Shown: positions 34,247 through 43,280 of the stretch, piece after piece
Numbering within the stretch: position 1 is the first letter of the stretch
How the letters are laid out: each line of letters starts with the position of its first letter
Source of the DNA: Chryseobacterium potabilaquae
GTDB lineage: Bacteria > Bacteroidota > Bacteroidia > Flavobacteriales > Weeksellaceae
Reading direction: 5' to 3'
NCBI RefSeq assembly: GCF_902728265.1
Contig: NZ_CACVBR010000002.1
Coordinates: forward strand, 186,001 to 250,000
DNA: 64,000 nt
Notes under the pieces: model-generated
Seen by the model: only the letters and a program-made list of their open reading frames with translations
What the model was told of the DNA's origin: nothing
Databases searched by the model: none
Program-made: the position numbers and the translations under genes

Positions 34247-35221
34247 TTAACTCACTAGCAAACTACATCCCCTAATATCAGAGTGATCAATCCTCCCCAA
34301 AACCTGAAATTTATTATTTTCTATTTTTCCTAAATCTTGAGTGGCAATAAAAGAACAGGAATGTATATTAGCCAAATCAATAATATTGATAGCTCCCGTT
34401 TTTCCTTCTTTTTCATATGTGAAAGGATCTTCCACATTTCTTATCAATACTTTCATCCATGCAGGACAATCATATTGATTATTCCCCAGAGAGTATGCTT
34501 GTGAAAGAAGCTCCGTCATGGAATATTCTGAATAAATTCTATGGGTTCTAAAACCATTCTGCAATATTTTCAACAACTCATCTTTGGTCATCTCTTCTTT
34601 TCTACCTTTCATCCCACCTGTTTCAATAATAATAAGATTTTCAAAGATATCCATTTCCTTATCTACCACCGAATCAAGAAAGTCTAAAAGAGCAAAAGAC
34701 ACCCCAAAAAGAATGACTTTTTGATCCCTCAACCTATGTAAAAGATGGAATAAATCTTCATGGTTATACAGAAAATATCCGTTTTCAGGTTTACCGGATT
34801 TTTTCATCAAGTAATCAACCATATAGATTAAAGAAGAATGTTGCTTTTCCAAATAACTAGGTAACAAACCTAAAAAAATGAATTCTTCCGGTTTTCCTAT
34901 AAACTTTTCAAAACTTTTATAAATACTATTTTGATACAGATTTTCATCCGCAATAAAATGTTTAGATAAATTCATTTGTGTGGTTCCCGAACTTTGAAAA
35001 AACAAATCAGTAGACACATTTTTATCTAATATCACATGATTTTTAAACATTTCTATAGGAAGAAAAGGAATTTTACTAAGTTCTTTAACCTCCGTAGGGT
35101 TTATCTTCAAATAGTCGACAAACTTTCTATAGATCTCAATATTATCATATTGATAATGAAAAGTCTGTAATGATTTTTCTAAAAATTCGTCCTCATCAAC
35201 GATGTTAAACCTATTTTTCAA
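34247..35221 (-). CDS. LuxE-type acyl-protein synthetase/acyltransferase family protein
   Basis: 324 residues resembling the LuxE/PaaK-like adenylate-forming family: IPFLPIEMFKNH, the nucleotide-binding-type FQSSGTTQMNLSKH, later LIIIETGGMKGR, EYSMTELLSQAY and a terminal LGRIDHSDIRGCS. LuxE enzymes activate fatty acids with ATP; Bacteroidetes carry stand-alone relatives without the lux operon, of unknown substrate. No in-frame ATG exists near the N-terminus, so translation probably starts at TTG (35221). No other lux-like genes are nearby. Confidence 0.75.
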   Translation of the reverse strand: MKNRFNIVDEDEFLEKSLQTFHYQYDNIEIYRKFVDYLKINPTEVKELSKIPFLPIEMFKNHVILDKNVSTDLFFQSSGTTQMNLSKHFIADENLYQNSIYKSFEKFIGKPEEFIFLGLLPSYLEKQHSSLIYMVDYLMKKSGKPENGYFLYNHEDLFHLLHRLRDQKVILFGVSFALLDFLDSVVDKEMDIFENLIIIETGGMKGRKEEMTKDELLKILQNGFRTHRIYSEYSMTELLSQAYSLGNNQYDCPAWMKVLIRNVEDPFTYEKEGKTGAINIIDLANIHSCSFIATQDLGKIENNKFQVLGRIDHSDIRGCSLLVS

Positions 35222-35389
35222 TGTATAATTTATTTAAATCTTTGTATATAAAAAAAACAAATCAACTATAAAGAGAAGCATACTTTTTAATGTTTTTTTA
35301 ATTTATACAATTTGTTTTTGGTAAGCTTCTTGCTATATTATATTCGGAATATGGATTAAAAACAAGAATGGTTTTTTACCATTCGAAAG

Positions 35390-35418
35390 TTACCTCTTTT
35401 TTAGAGGTAATTTTTTTT
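35390..35418 (-). terminator. Hairpin overlapping the lpxH stop codon
   Basis: TTACCTC/GAGGTAA (35390-35396 with 35404-35410), 7-bp stem with the TAA stop of lpxH in the loop. The T run (8 T) is on the plus strand. On the minus strand no T tract follows, so its direction of use is unclear. Confidence 0.4.
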
Positions 35419-36189
35419 ATCTGTCCCAAAAGTTTTCAATTCAAAATCATTTTCGAATACGCCATAAGTGAAATAAGATATCCAATCTCCTAAGTTGATA
35501 TACTTGGACTGATTACCCAGCTCTAATACCATGGGAAGGTGACGATGCCCATATATAAAATAGTCAATATGCTGTGTTTTTAATTTTTCTTTTGAATAGA
35601 TAATCAAAAACTCTTTATCTTCTCCTAAAAATGCTTTATCCTCTTCTCCTGAAATCATTTTATTTTTTTGAGAAAGATATAAGGCTATTTTCATAGCAAT
35701 ATCCGGATGCAACCATTTAAAAAACCATTGAGCAATTGGGTTTGTAAATACCCTTTTCATTCTTTTATATCCTTTATCACCAGGTCCTAAACCATCTCCA
35801 TGAGCTAATAAAAACTGTTTTCCTGCGATTTCAAAATATTGTTTTTTGTAAAAAACCGTACATCCAATCTCTTCTTCGAGATAGTCTTTCATCCAAAGAT
35901 CATGATTCCCTACAAAAAAATACACATGTATTCCTCTATCCTTCAACTCTGCAATTTTCCCTAAAACACGTACATAACCTTTAGGAATGACATGCTTCCA
36001 TTCATGCCAAAAATCAAATAGATCACCCATCAGAAATAAAACCTGTGCATCTTCTTTTATTTCATCCATCCAACGGATAAATTTCTCTTCCCTTATTTTA
36101 CTTTCTTTGGGAGTAGGTGCACCAAAATGTTGATCTGAAGCAAAATAAACCTTCTTTCCAATTTCTAAATTGATGATTGTTTTTAACAC
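35401..36189 (-). CDS. lpxH: UDP-2,3-diacylglucosamine diphosphatase-type metallophosphoesterase
   Basis: 262 residues with the calcineurin-type metallophosphoesterase motifs: ASDQHFGAP (D19, H21), GDLFDFWHEW (D56), GNHDLWM (95-97), AHGDGLG (H130) and YGHRHLP. The FDFW variant and length match LpxH, which removes UMP from UDP-diacylglucosamine in lipid A synthesis at the inner face of the inner membrane. The start is GTG (36189), 20 bases after the queD stop, so queD and lpxH are probably co-transcribed. A basic, helical insert (residues 138-170) matches the membrane-associating cap of LpxH. Confidence 0.85.
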   Translation of the reverse strand: MLKTIINLEIGKKVYFASDQHFGAPTPKESKIREEKFIRWMDEIKEDAQVLFLMGDLFDFWHEWKHVIPKGYVRVLGKIAELKDRGIHVYFFVGNHDLWMKDYLEEEIGCTVFYKKQYFEIAGKQFLLAHGDGLGPGDKGYKRMKRVFTNPIAQWFFKWLHPDIAMKIALYLSQKNKMISGEEDKAFLGEDKEFLIIYSKEKLKTQHIDYFIYGHRHLPMVLELGNQSKYINLGDWISYFTYGVFENDFELKTFGTDKKNYL

Positions 36190-36209
36190 GACTTTCAGTT
36201 TAAAGGATT

Positions 36210-36656
36210 TTATGAATTATCTTCTGCAAACCATTCTCCATAAGAATTCTCCGTCTCATGAAGTTTAAGATAAGCTAAAGAAACTTCAGCAGGAAGCTTG
36301 GATTTGATTTTAGCAGCAATAGCAGATAGCATATTTTCACAGGTAGGCTGAAAAGTACAGTAAATCACCTTATGTCCTTTATTTTCAAGATCCTCCCCCA
36401 ATTCTTTATGAGGAGAAAGCCCATTAATAAGTACTGCATGATCCCAAACATCTACTATTTCAGATTTTACGATACTTTTAATATCTCCAAAATCCACTAC
36501 CATTCCATTTTTAGGGTTATTCAAATCATTGATAGGCTTTCCTTTTACTGTTACAAACAATTTATAGGAATGTCCATGCATATTTTTACATTTCCCATCA
36601 TAATTGTAAAGTACATGGGCAGTCTCAAATGTAAAAATCTTTGTAATACGTATCAT
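36210..36656 (-). CDS. queD: 6-carboxy-5,6,7,8-tetrahydropterin synthase (QueD/PTPS family)
   Basis: 148 residues from the ATG at 36656; an upstream in-frame start adds six residues that overlap the promoter box and is rejected. Zinc ligands are H14 (ETAHVLYNY), H27 and H29 (KNMHGHSYKL); catalytic Cys is C23; DHAVLING and the late HETENSYGEW supply the His and Glu. QueD converts dihydroneopterin triphosphate to 6-carboxytetrahydropterin for queuosine biosynthesis. A TATCTTTG box ends only four bases before the ATG, so the mRNA may be leaderless. Confidence 0.88.
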   Translation of the reverse strand: MIRITKIFTFETAHVLYNYDGKCKNMHGHSYKLFVTVKGKPINDLNNPKNGMVVDFGDIKSIVKSEIVDVWDHAVLINGLSPHKELGEDLENKGHKVIYCTFQPTCENMLSAIAAKIKSKLPAEVSLAYLKLHETENSYGEWFAEDNS

Positions 36657-36660
36657 AGTA

Positions 36661-36668
36661 CAAAGATA
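36661..36668 (-). promoter_or_regulatory. Candidate -7 element of queD-lpxH
   Basis: Minus-strand TATCTTTG, exact TAnnTTTG, four bases before the queD ATG. It implies a transcription start at or just before the start codon. Confidence 0.5.
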
Positions 36669-36708
36669 TAACAAAACAGATGAACATAGAAAGTTTGAAT
36701 ATCATCAT

Positions 36709-37095
36709 TTACACGATTATATTCAACCAATCTTTTTCCAATCTTTTTATCTTTTGTGTCTCCATATCGACCAAAACCCATAACGTATGAGAATCAACCA
36801 CAATCTGATCATTACAATAAAACTCCACTTTACGCGGCTGCTTTATTCCTTCAGGAGGCATCGGATATGTTTTAATCGTAATAATATCATTGAGGTATAC
36901 TTGTTTTTTGTATTGAATATGATGATCAAAAAGCATCCATGCGTAGGTTGAAAATTCAGTTTTATATTTTACACTCTCCCAATGTTCCACAGCGATTTCT
37001 TCTACCCAATGAACATATTGTACATTATTAACATGATTATTTTGATCAATATGCCCCTCTGTTACTTGTATTTCTTTTTGATATATTAAACCCAT
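36709..37095 (-). CDS. Hotdog-fold acyl-CoA thioesterase (4-hydroxybenzoyl-CoA type)
   Basis: 128 residues starting MGLIYQKEIQVTEGHIDQNNHVNNVQYV, a typical thioesterase start where D/N-x-x-x-H-V-N-N carries the active-site loop. The rest (HHIQYKKQVYLNDIITIKTYP) continues the hotdog fold. The ATG at 37095 is chosen because the longer frame start (37161) would include the promoter box at 37123-37130. Such small cytosolic thioesterases hydrolyse acyl-CoAs; the exact substrate cannot be told. Confidence 0.82.
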   Translation of the reverse strand: MGLIYQKEIQVTEGHIDQNNHVNNVQYVHWVEEIAVEHWESVKYKTEFSTYAWMLFDHHIQYKKQVYLNDIITIKTYPMPPEGIKQPRKVEFYCNDQIVVDSHTLWVLVDMETQKIKRLEKDWLNIIV

Positions 37096-37122
37096 TATAG
37101 CTCCAAAATTCCCTTTAATATA

Positions 37123-37130
37123 CAAATATA
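37123..37130 (-). promoter_or_regulatory. Candidate -7 element of the thioesterase gene
   Basis: Minus-strand TATATTTG, perfect TAnnTTTG, 27 bases before the chosen start. Confidence 0.5.
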
Positions 37131-37165
37131 TAAACTTTTTGCCCTTAATTTTATTCATCATATAA

Positions 37166-37194
37166 GAAAAAAAGCCCTCTCAAAATGAGAAGGC
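37166..37194 (-). terminator. Terminator of the aceB-aceA operon
   Basis: AGCCTTCTC/GAGAGGGCT-type stem with one mismatch and a 5-base loop. On the minus strand it is followed by TTTTTTTCTT, about 40 bases past the aceA stop. Confidence 0.8.
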
Positions 37195-37233
37195 TAGAGA
37201 AATCAAATTCTATTTATATATGGAGAGTCGTTC

Positions 37234-38514
37234 TTAATGAAATTGTGCAGTTTCTGTTGAATCTTTCATAGCTACCGTTGTAGAAGAACCATTTGTAACT
37301 ACATTCTGAACCTCATCAAAATAACCCGTTCCTACAAAAGACTGATGCTTAACAGCTCTAAAACCTTTCTTTTGTAATGCAAACTCACGTTCTTGAAGCT
37401 CAGAATATCCGGCCATTCCTTTTTCTTTATATGCTAAAGCTAACTCGAACATCGCTGTATTCAATGCATGGAAACCGGCTAGTGTAATAAACTGGAATTT
37501 ATATCCCATTTTAGCCAATTCTTCTCTAAAATTCAACATTTCTTCAACGGAAAGTTTTGCCGCCCAATTGAATGAAGGTGAACAGTTGTAAGCTAACATC
37601 TTACCTGGGAATTGCGCATGGATTCCTTCTGCAAATTGTCTTGCTTGTTCTAAATCAGGGTTAGAAGTTTCCATCCAAATCAAATCTGCATAAGGTGCAT
37701 AAGACAACCCTCTATCAATTCCTTGTTCTACTCCATTTTTCACTACATAAAAACCTTCTGAAGTTCTTTCTCCCGTTACAAATTTCTTATCTCTATCATC
37801 AATGTCTGAAGTCAATAAGTCCGCTGCATCAGCATCTGTTCTTGCAATAATCACAGAAGGAACACCTAATACATCCGCAGCCAAACGAGCAGAGATCAAT
37901 TTATTAATAGCTTCTTGAGTAGGCACTAAAACTTTTCCACCTAAGTGGCCACATTTTTTTGCAGAAGACAACTGATCTTCGAAATGTACCGCAGCAGCAC
38001 CCGCTTCGATCATTTGCTTCATTAATTCAAATGCATTCAGATTTCCTCCAAATCCAGCTTCTGCATCTGCAATAATAGGAACTAAATAATTCTTATCTCC
38101 ACCTCCGTTAACAGACTGAACTTGATCAGCTCTCAATAAAGCATTATTGATCTTTTTAACCACAGAAGGTACTGAATTAGCAGGATAAAGAGACTGGTCA
38201 GGATACATTTCTCCAGACAAATTAGCATCTGCTGCTACTTGCCATCCAGAAAGATAAATAGCTTCTAAACCAGCATCAACTTCCTGTACTGCTTGATTTC
38301 CTGTTAAAGCACCAAGACCTGCAACAAAATCTTGAGTCTGTAGCTTATCCCAGAATTTTTTAGACATTTCCGTTGCAATCGTATAGTCTATTTTATAAGA
38401 GCCACGAAGCTTCAAAACATCTTCTGCCGTATAAGGTCTTTTTACACCTTGCCAACGAGGATCAGTAAGCCAATTCTTCTCTAATTCTTGGATTTGTTCT
38501 TGTTTAGTTTTCAT
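37234..38514 (-). CDS. aceA: Isocitrate lyase
   Basis: 426 residues, the normal length of bacterial isocitrate lyase. The active-site signature KKCGH is at 186-190 (Cys188), preceded by VHFEDQ and followed by LGGKVLVP. Other conserved stretches are [11 protein letters not shown] and [12 protein letters not shown]. The enzyme splits isocitrate into succinate and glyoxylate. The gene follows malate synthase by 84 bases and ends in a strong terminator, forming an aceB-aceA operon for growth on acetate or fatty acids. Divergent regulator at 40301. Confidence 0.97.
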   Translation of the reverse strand: MKTKQEQIQELEKNWLTDPRWQGVKRPYTAEDVLKLRGSYKIDYTIATEMSKKFWDKLQTQDFVAGLGALTGNQAVQEVDAGLEAIYLSGWQVAADANLSGEMYPDQSLYPANSVPSVVKKINNALLRADQVQSVNGGGDKNYLVPIIADAEAGFGGNLNAFELMKQMIEAGAAAVHFEDQLSSAKKCGHLGGKVLVPTQEAINKLISARLAADVLGVPSVIIARTDADAADLLTSDIDDRDKKFVTGERTSEGFYVVKNGVEQGIDRGLSYAPYADLIWMETSNPDLEQARQFAEGIHAQFPGKMLAYNCSPSFNWAAKLSVEEMLNFREELAKMGYKFQFITLAGFHALNTAMFELALAYKEKGMAGYSELQEREFALQKKGFRAVKHQSFVGTGYFDEVQNVVTNGSSTTVAMKDSTETAQFH

Positions 38515-38598
38515 AAATATTTGGATTTTAAAATTTTAGAATTATAATAATGAGACAATCACCCATAAGTATGTAGTACTCAATTTTACATTTTTATA

Positions 38599-40173
38599 TT
38601 AAATAAAAGGGTATAGTTTTAAGGTCAAGAACTCTTCAAATTCTTCAGCAAAAATTAACTCATTGAAAAGTTCTTTTGCAAGATTAAATTTTCCATTTTT
38701 AAAACGTTCTGCACCTACATATTCTTCAATATTTCGCATTTCTTCGCCTTCCCATTGAAGAACCATTTCTTTCGTTAAGGTTCTATCATCATTTAATACC
38801 ACTTTATTCTTTAGCCATTGCCAAATTTGGGTTCTTGAAATTTCAGCTGTAGCAGCATCTTCCATAAGATTGTATAATGCAGCAGCACCTATTCCCATCA
38901 ACCAGCTTTCAATATAAAGGATCCCTACGTTAATATTTTTTCTGATTCCTTTTTCTGTCACATCTCCTTTTGGAACCTGTAGTAAATCGTTTTCTTTAAT
39001 ATGATAAGCAAACTTTTTATCAATTTGATTTTGCAAAGGCATATATTGATCGAATATTTCTTTTGCAACGGACACCAATGCCGGATGTGCCACCCAAGTT
39101 CCATCGTGACCATTTTTTACTTCTCTTTCTTTGTCACATTTTACTTTTTCAAAAGCAATCCAATTTGCACTATCATTATCTTTCACGGGAATTTGCGCTG
39201 CCATTCCGCCTATTGCATGTACATTTCTTTTATGACAAATTTCAATCACTCTTTTTGAATAAGCACTCATAAATGGGGAGGTCATTTTCACTTGATCTCT
39301 ATCCGGAAGGATAAATGCTGAAATATTCCTAAACTTCTTAATAAATGAAAAAATGTAATCCCAACGCCCACAATTCAATCCTGAGCTATGTTCTTTCAAT
39401 TCATATAGTATTTCGTCAATCTGAAAAGAAGCGGTAATAGTTTCAATCAAAACAGTTGCTTTTATAGTTCCTTGAGGAATTCCTACATAATTTTGTGCGA
39501 AAATAAATACATCATTCCACCAACGTGCTTCTTTATAATGCTCTAGCTTTGGAAGATAAAAATAAGGACCACTTTCATTTTCTAAGAGTTGTTTAACATT
39601 TCTAAAGAAATACATCCCAAAATCAATTAATGAACCTGAAGCTTCCTCTCCGTTAATTTCAATATGCTTTTCTGATAAATGCAACCCTCTTGGACGAACT
39701 ATCAAAACTGCTGTTTTTTCGTTCAGCTGATAAGATTTACCTTTTTCATTCGTAAAATCAATAGTACGATTAATAGCATCCGAAAGATTAATTTGTCCTT
39801 GAATACAATTATTCCATGTAGGAGAATTGCTATCTTCAAAATCAGCCATGAATGTAGATGCACCTGAATTCAATGCATTAATAATCATTTTTCGATCAAC
39901 CGGGCCTGTAATCTCTACTCTCCTATCTAATAAATCTCCCGGAAGAGACGCACATATCCATTCTGTATTCCTTACTTCTTCTGTTTCTTTCAAGAATTTA
40001 GGTAAAATCCCTTTGTTAAATTCCTCCTGAGTTTTTTTTCTTTCACCTAAAAGCTCTAGCCTTTTCTGATTAAAGTTCTGATGAAGCTCAACCAAAAAAT
40101 CCATTAATTCAGGAGTAAAAACTTCTTGAAATTGCGTTTGGCCCTTTAATTTTAATTGTGTTTTAGTTTCCAT
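38599..40173 (-). CDS. aceB: Malate synthase A
   Basis: 524 residues, A-type malate synthase. Recognisable segments: FMADFEDSNSPTW (acetyl-CoA/Mg site), LIVRPRGLHLSEKH, ATVLIETITASFQIDEILYE (catalytic Glu region), RWDYIFSFIKKF, and HDGTWVAHPALV. It condenses glyoxylate and acetyl-CoA to malate. First gene of the glyoxylate-shunt operon, with a -7 box 30 bases upstream and a perfect palindrome just behind it. Confidence 0.97.
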   Translation of the reverse strand: METKTQLKLKGQTQFQEVFTPELMDFLVELHQNFNQKRLELLGERKKTQEEFNKGILPKFLKETEEVRNTEWICASLPGDLLDRRVEITGPVDRKMIINALNSGASTFMADFEDSNSPTWNNCIQGQINLSDAINRTIDFTNEKGKSYQLNEKTAVLIVRPRGLHLSEKHIEINGEEASGSLIDFGMYFFRNVKQLLENESGPYFYLPKLEHYKEARWWNDVFIFAQNYVGIPQGTIKATVLIETITASFQIDEILYELKEHSSGLNCGRWDYIFSFIKKFRNISAFILPDRDQVKMTSPFMSAYSKRVIEICHKRNVHAIGGMAAQIPVKDNDSANWIAFEKVKCDKEREVKNGHDGTWVAHPALVSVAKEIFDQYMPLQNQIDKKFAYHIKENDLLQVPKGDVTEKGIRKNINVGILYIESWLMGIGAAALYNLMEDAATAEISRTQIWQWLKNKVVLNDDRTLTKEMVLQWEGEEMRNIEEYVGAERFKNGKFNLAKELFNELIFAEEFEEFLTLKLYPFI

Positions 40174-40202
40174 AACTTAATGTATTTAGTGATTTTATAT
40201 TA

Positions 40203-40210
40203 CAAACTTA
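40203..40210 (-). promoter_or_regulatory. Candidate -7 element of aceBA
   Basis: Minus-strand TAAGTTTG (TAnnTTTG), 30 bases before the aceB ATG. Confidence 0.5.
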
Positions 40211-40225
40211 AATAAAAATTTTCAC

Positions 40226-40247
40226 AATTAGCGAACGTTCGCTAATT
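40226..40247. promoter_or_regulatory. Perfect 22-bp palindrome between aceB and its regulator gene
   Basis: Two 11-base arms, AATTAGCGAAC and GTTCGCTAATT, with no spacer. It lies 16-37 bases upstream of the aceBA -7 box, across the expected -33 region, and ~55 bases upstream of the divergent regulator. Best read as the operator of the 40301..41776 regulator. Confidence 0.75.
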
Positions 40248-40264
40248 ATTTTTAAAAATTATTA

Positions 40265-40278
40265 TGCGAAAAATCGCA
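40265..40278. promoter_or_regulatory. Second inverted repeat in the aceB/regulator intergenic region
   Basis: TGCGA-AAAA-TCGCA, 5-bp arms containing the same GCGA core as the 22-bp palindrome. It lies directly upstream of the regulator's -7 box, so it may serve autoregulation. Confidence 0.45.
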
Positions 40279-40288
40279 ATCAATTTTT

Positions 40289-40296
40289 TATATTTG
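40289..40296 (+). promoter_or_regulatory. Candidate -7 element of the glyoxylate-shunt regulator
   Basis: TATATTTG on the plus strand, four bases before the ATG at 40301, again suggesting a leaderless mRNA. Confidence 0.4.
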
Positions 40297-40300
40297 AATA

Positions 40301-41776
40301 ATGAATGCGGAAAGTGACTTTATAAAAACGGTTTTTGGACTTAAAATAAAACAACAAAGGCAAAAGAAAAATTGGTCTTTACAAGATCTTGCCATAAAAA
40401 CGGGGCTCTCGAAATCTTATTTAAATGAAATTGAAAATGGTAAAAAATATCCAAAACATGATAAAATCATCCAAATTTCCGATGCCTTAGAATGTACGTT
40501 TGATGATTTGGTTTCCACCAAACTAGATAAAAGCTTAACTCCTTTTAATACTATTCTCCAATCAGATTTTTTTAAAGAAATTCCATTAGATCTCTTCGGA
40601 ATTAATAAAAATAATCTCATCAGTATCATCAGTGATGCTCCCAAGAAAGTAACCGCCTTCATCAATGCTTTAATTGAAATTTCACAAAATTATAATTTAG
40701 GAAAAGAACGTTTTTACTTCGCTGTACTCAGGTCTTTTCAGGAATTATATGACAATTACTTTCCGGAAATTGAAGAGAAAGTCATTCAATTTGCCCATGA
40801 AAATCAATTAGAACTCAATACCCATCTAGAAGCTGAAGCCTTAGAAAATATCTTATCAAAAAAATGGGGCTATACCATTCAATCTGAAAAGTTTGAAAAG
40901 TTTGAGACTCTGGATCATCTTCGGTCTTTATTTATTCCTGAGAAAAAACTACTTCTTCTTCATAAAAAACTTGAGAAAGACCAAAAAGTTTTTATTTTAG
41001 CTAAAGAGACAGGGTTCAATGTATTAGAATTAAAAAATCGGCCTAACACCTATTCATGGTTAGACTTTGGAAGTTTTGAAGAAATTTTGAATAATTTTTA
41101 TGCCTCTTATTTTGCGGGTGCCCTATTAATTCCAAAACAAAAAATAATTGAGAAAACCAGCGAATTCTTTACACAAGATCATTGGAATCCTCAATCCTTT
41201 GAAAACCTTATCAAAAGTTTCACCCATTCTCCTGAAACATTTTATTATCGATTAACGAATATTCTTTCTTCAGAACTTGGAATTAAAGATTTGTTCTACC
41301 TTTGTTTGGTAAAAAAGAAAAACTCGGATAAAATTCAAATTCTGAAAGAGCTACACCTCAATCATCAACAAGCCCCTCACGCCAATGCTACTAACGAACA
41401 TTATTGTAGAAAATGGATTGCGGTAAAAAACCTTCATCATTTAAAGGAAAATGAAACGTTGACAGACGCACAAATTTCACACTATAAAGATCATGGAGTA
41501 AGTTATCTCGTTATTTCCACATCCCAGAAAAATCCTTTTTCTGATGGGAGCAACCGAAGCTATTGTCTAGGCATTCTTTTAAATGCTCAAATGATCCGAA
41601 AAATCAATTTTATAAAATCATCCTCTTTAAAAACTATTAATGTAGGAGTTACTTGTGAGTCATGCAGTATTGCCGATTGTGAAGTAAGACAAGCTCCTCC
41701 CATTCGTATAGAAAAAGAACGCTTTAATTTAAATATGAAAAATGCTATTGAACGATTACGAAAAGATATTTTGTAA
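40301..41776 (+). CDS. XRE-family regulator with ScfR/RamB-like C-terminal domain, probable glyoxylate-shunt regulator
   Basis: 491 residues. An XRE helix-turn-helix occupies ~12-66 (LKIKQQRQKKNWSLQDLAIK, SKSYLNEIENGKKYP). A long middle region with the short-chain-fatty-acid-regulator layout follows, then a C-terminal Cys-rich segment (GVTCESCSIADCEVRQAPP) typical of the DUF2083/RamB-type family. Relatives sense acyl-CoA status and control isocitrate lyase and malate synthase. Divergent orientation from aceBA with palindromes between supports the same role here. Whether it activates or represses cannot be read from sequence. Confidence 0.85.
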   Translation: MNAESDFIKTVFGLKIKQQRQKKNWSLQDLAIKTGLSKSYLNEIENGKKYPKHDKIIQISDALECTFDDLVSTKLDKSLTPFNTILQSDFFKEIPLDLFGINKNNLISIISDAPKKVTAFINALIEISQNYNLGKERFYFAVLRSFQELYDNYFPEIEEKVIQFAHENQLELNTHLEAEALENILSKKWGYTIQSEKFEKFETLDHLRSLFIPEKKLLLLHKKLEKDQKVFILAKETGFNVLELKNRPNTYSWLDFGSFEEILNNFYASYFAGALLIPKQKIIEKTSEFFTQDHWNPQSFENLIKSFTHSPETFYYRLTNILSSELGIKDLFYLCLVKKKNSDKIQILKELHLNHQQAPHANATNEHYCRKWIAVKNLHHLKENETLTDAQISHYKDHGVSYLVISTSQKNPFSDGSNRSYCLGILLNAQMIRKINFIKSSSLKTINVGVTCESCSIADCEVRQAPPIRIEKERFNLNMKNAIERLRKDIL

Positions 41777-41866
41777 TTTTCATAGAAAATAAGTAAAAAA
41801 GATTAAAAACACTTGTTTTCATCCCTATTCACATCAATTGGTTATATTCGCATCATAAAAACACTT

Positions 41867-42517
41867 ATGATTTTAGATCTACTTTTCCCCAACCGTTGCA
41901 TCCATTGCAACAGGATCATTGAAGGAGACTTACTTATTTGTAATCTATGCTTTGATCAAATCCATTTTACCCACTTCGATTATTTTGAAGAAAATCCATT
42001 AAAAGAAAAATGTAAATTACTTTTTCCTGTTCAAAACACCTACGCTTTAATGCATTTCGAAAAAGAAAATATAAGTAGAAAAATTATTCATGAACTCAAA
42101 TACAGAAACAGAGAGAAGGTAGGAAAAGTGATTGGCGAATGGGTGAATGAACGCTTGGATTTTAGAGATAATAAACCTGATATATTGGCTTCAGTTCCTC
42201 TTCATCCTAAAAAACTAAAAGAAAGAAACTACAATCAACTTCATTTATTCACCGAAACCCTTTCTCAATTTCACCATATCCCTTTTGATCATACTCTCAT
42301 TAAAAGAAACGAGTATTCAAAAGCTCAGGCTCTACAGGATAAAAAAAATCGACTGGAAAATCAAAACCTATTTTCCATTACTAAAGACACTTCAGGAAAA
42401 CATATACTTCTGATCGACGACGTTTTCACAACAGGAAATACCCTCACAACAATTGCTTGGGAACTTCTAAACCAGGACAACAAAATCAGCATTTTAGTGA
42501 TGGCAATGGATACATAA
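41867..42517 (+). CDS. ComF-family phosphoribosyltransferase-like protein
   Basis: 216 residues from the ATG at 41867; a longer frame from 41813 adds 18 residues with no family match. An N-terminal zinc-finger-like CIHC..CNLC is followed by a phosphoribosyltransferase fold with the PRPP motif HILLIDDVFTTGNTL near residues 178-192. SVPLHPKKLKERNYNQ is also diagnostic. ComF proteins support DNA uptake and recombination in competent bacteria, but in Bacteroidetes the role is not established. Confidence 0.87.
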   Translation: MILDLLFPNRCIHCNRIIEGDLLICNLCFDQIHFTHFDYFEENPLKEKCKLLFPVQNTYALMHFEKENISRKIIHELKYRNREKVGKVIGEWVNERLDFRDNKPDILASVPLHPKKLKERNYNQLHLFTETLSQFHHIPFDHTLIKRNEYSKAQALQDKKNRLENQNLFSITKDTSGKHILLIDDVFTTGNTLTTIAWELLNQDNKISILVMAMDT

Positions 42518-42589
42518 ATAATGGATATAATATATAGATATTGATTCTTCAACTATTTTTCACTAATTTTCAAAAGAAACAAATTAATT

Positions 42590-43276
42590 ATGCCACATTT
42601 ACTTTTATTACATGGCGCTTTAGGTCATAGTGATATTTTTAACTCCATAAAAGATAAGCTTAATCCTTATTTTGATATTCATACTCCTTTATTTTCCGGG
42701 CATGGAAATACTGAATTACCAAAAAATGGAATTAGTATTGAACAATATACCCAGGAACTGAGTGCCTATTGTGAAAAAGAAGACTTGGAAAACGTTCATA
42801 TTTTTGGACACAGTATGGGAGGGTATGTAGCTCTTTGCTATGCTTTGCAAAAACCTGAGAACATCCACTCTATAATGACATTAGGAACAAAGTTTAACTG
42901 GACAGAAGAAGGAGCTTTAAAAGAAAGTAAAATGCTAAACCCTGATACCATTTTAGAAAAAGTGCCTCACTATGCCAAGTTACTAGAATTACAACATGGC
43001 TCTAAATGGAAAGAACTTCTTCCTGCAATAGCCGAATTAATGATTTCTTTAGGAAAAAGACCTCCTTTACAAAATAATATAGAAAATATCCATAATTCTA
43101 TCCAAATCATGGTTGGAGATCAAGACACTATGGTAACTATAGAAGAGTCTAAATCCATATATCATAGTCTTCCCAATTCAAAATTGGCCGTACTACCGGA
43201 TACAAAACATCCCATGGATAAAGTACGACCTAATTTACTATTTGATTTAATGAAAGACTTTTGGAATCTTGCTTAA
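42590..43276 (+). CDS. Alpha/beta hydrolase
   Basis: 228 residues, cytosolic. HGALG forms the oxyanion loop, GHSMGG carries nucleophile Ser75, Asp177 lies in VGDQDT and His207 in DTKHPMD. That is the full catalytic triad of the fold. Substrate unknown; could be an esterase, MenH- or BioH-like hydrolase. It lies 72 bases after comF and ends 4 bases before the convergent upp stop, with no terminator between. Confidence 0.85.
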   Translation: MPHLLLLHGALGHSDIFNSIKDKLNPYFDIHTPLFSGHGNTELPKNGISIEQYTQELSAYCEKEDLENVHIFGHSMGGYVALCYALQKPENIHSIMTLGTKFNWTEEGALKESKMLNPDTILEKVPHYAKLLELQHGSKWKELLPAIAELMISLGKRPPLQNNIENIHNSIQIMVGDQDTMVTIEESKSIYHSLPNSKLAVLPDTKHPMDKVRPNLLFDLMKDFWNLA

Positions 43277-43280
43277 AATT

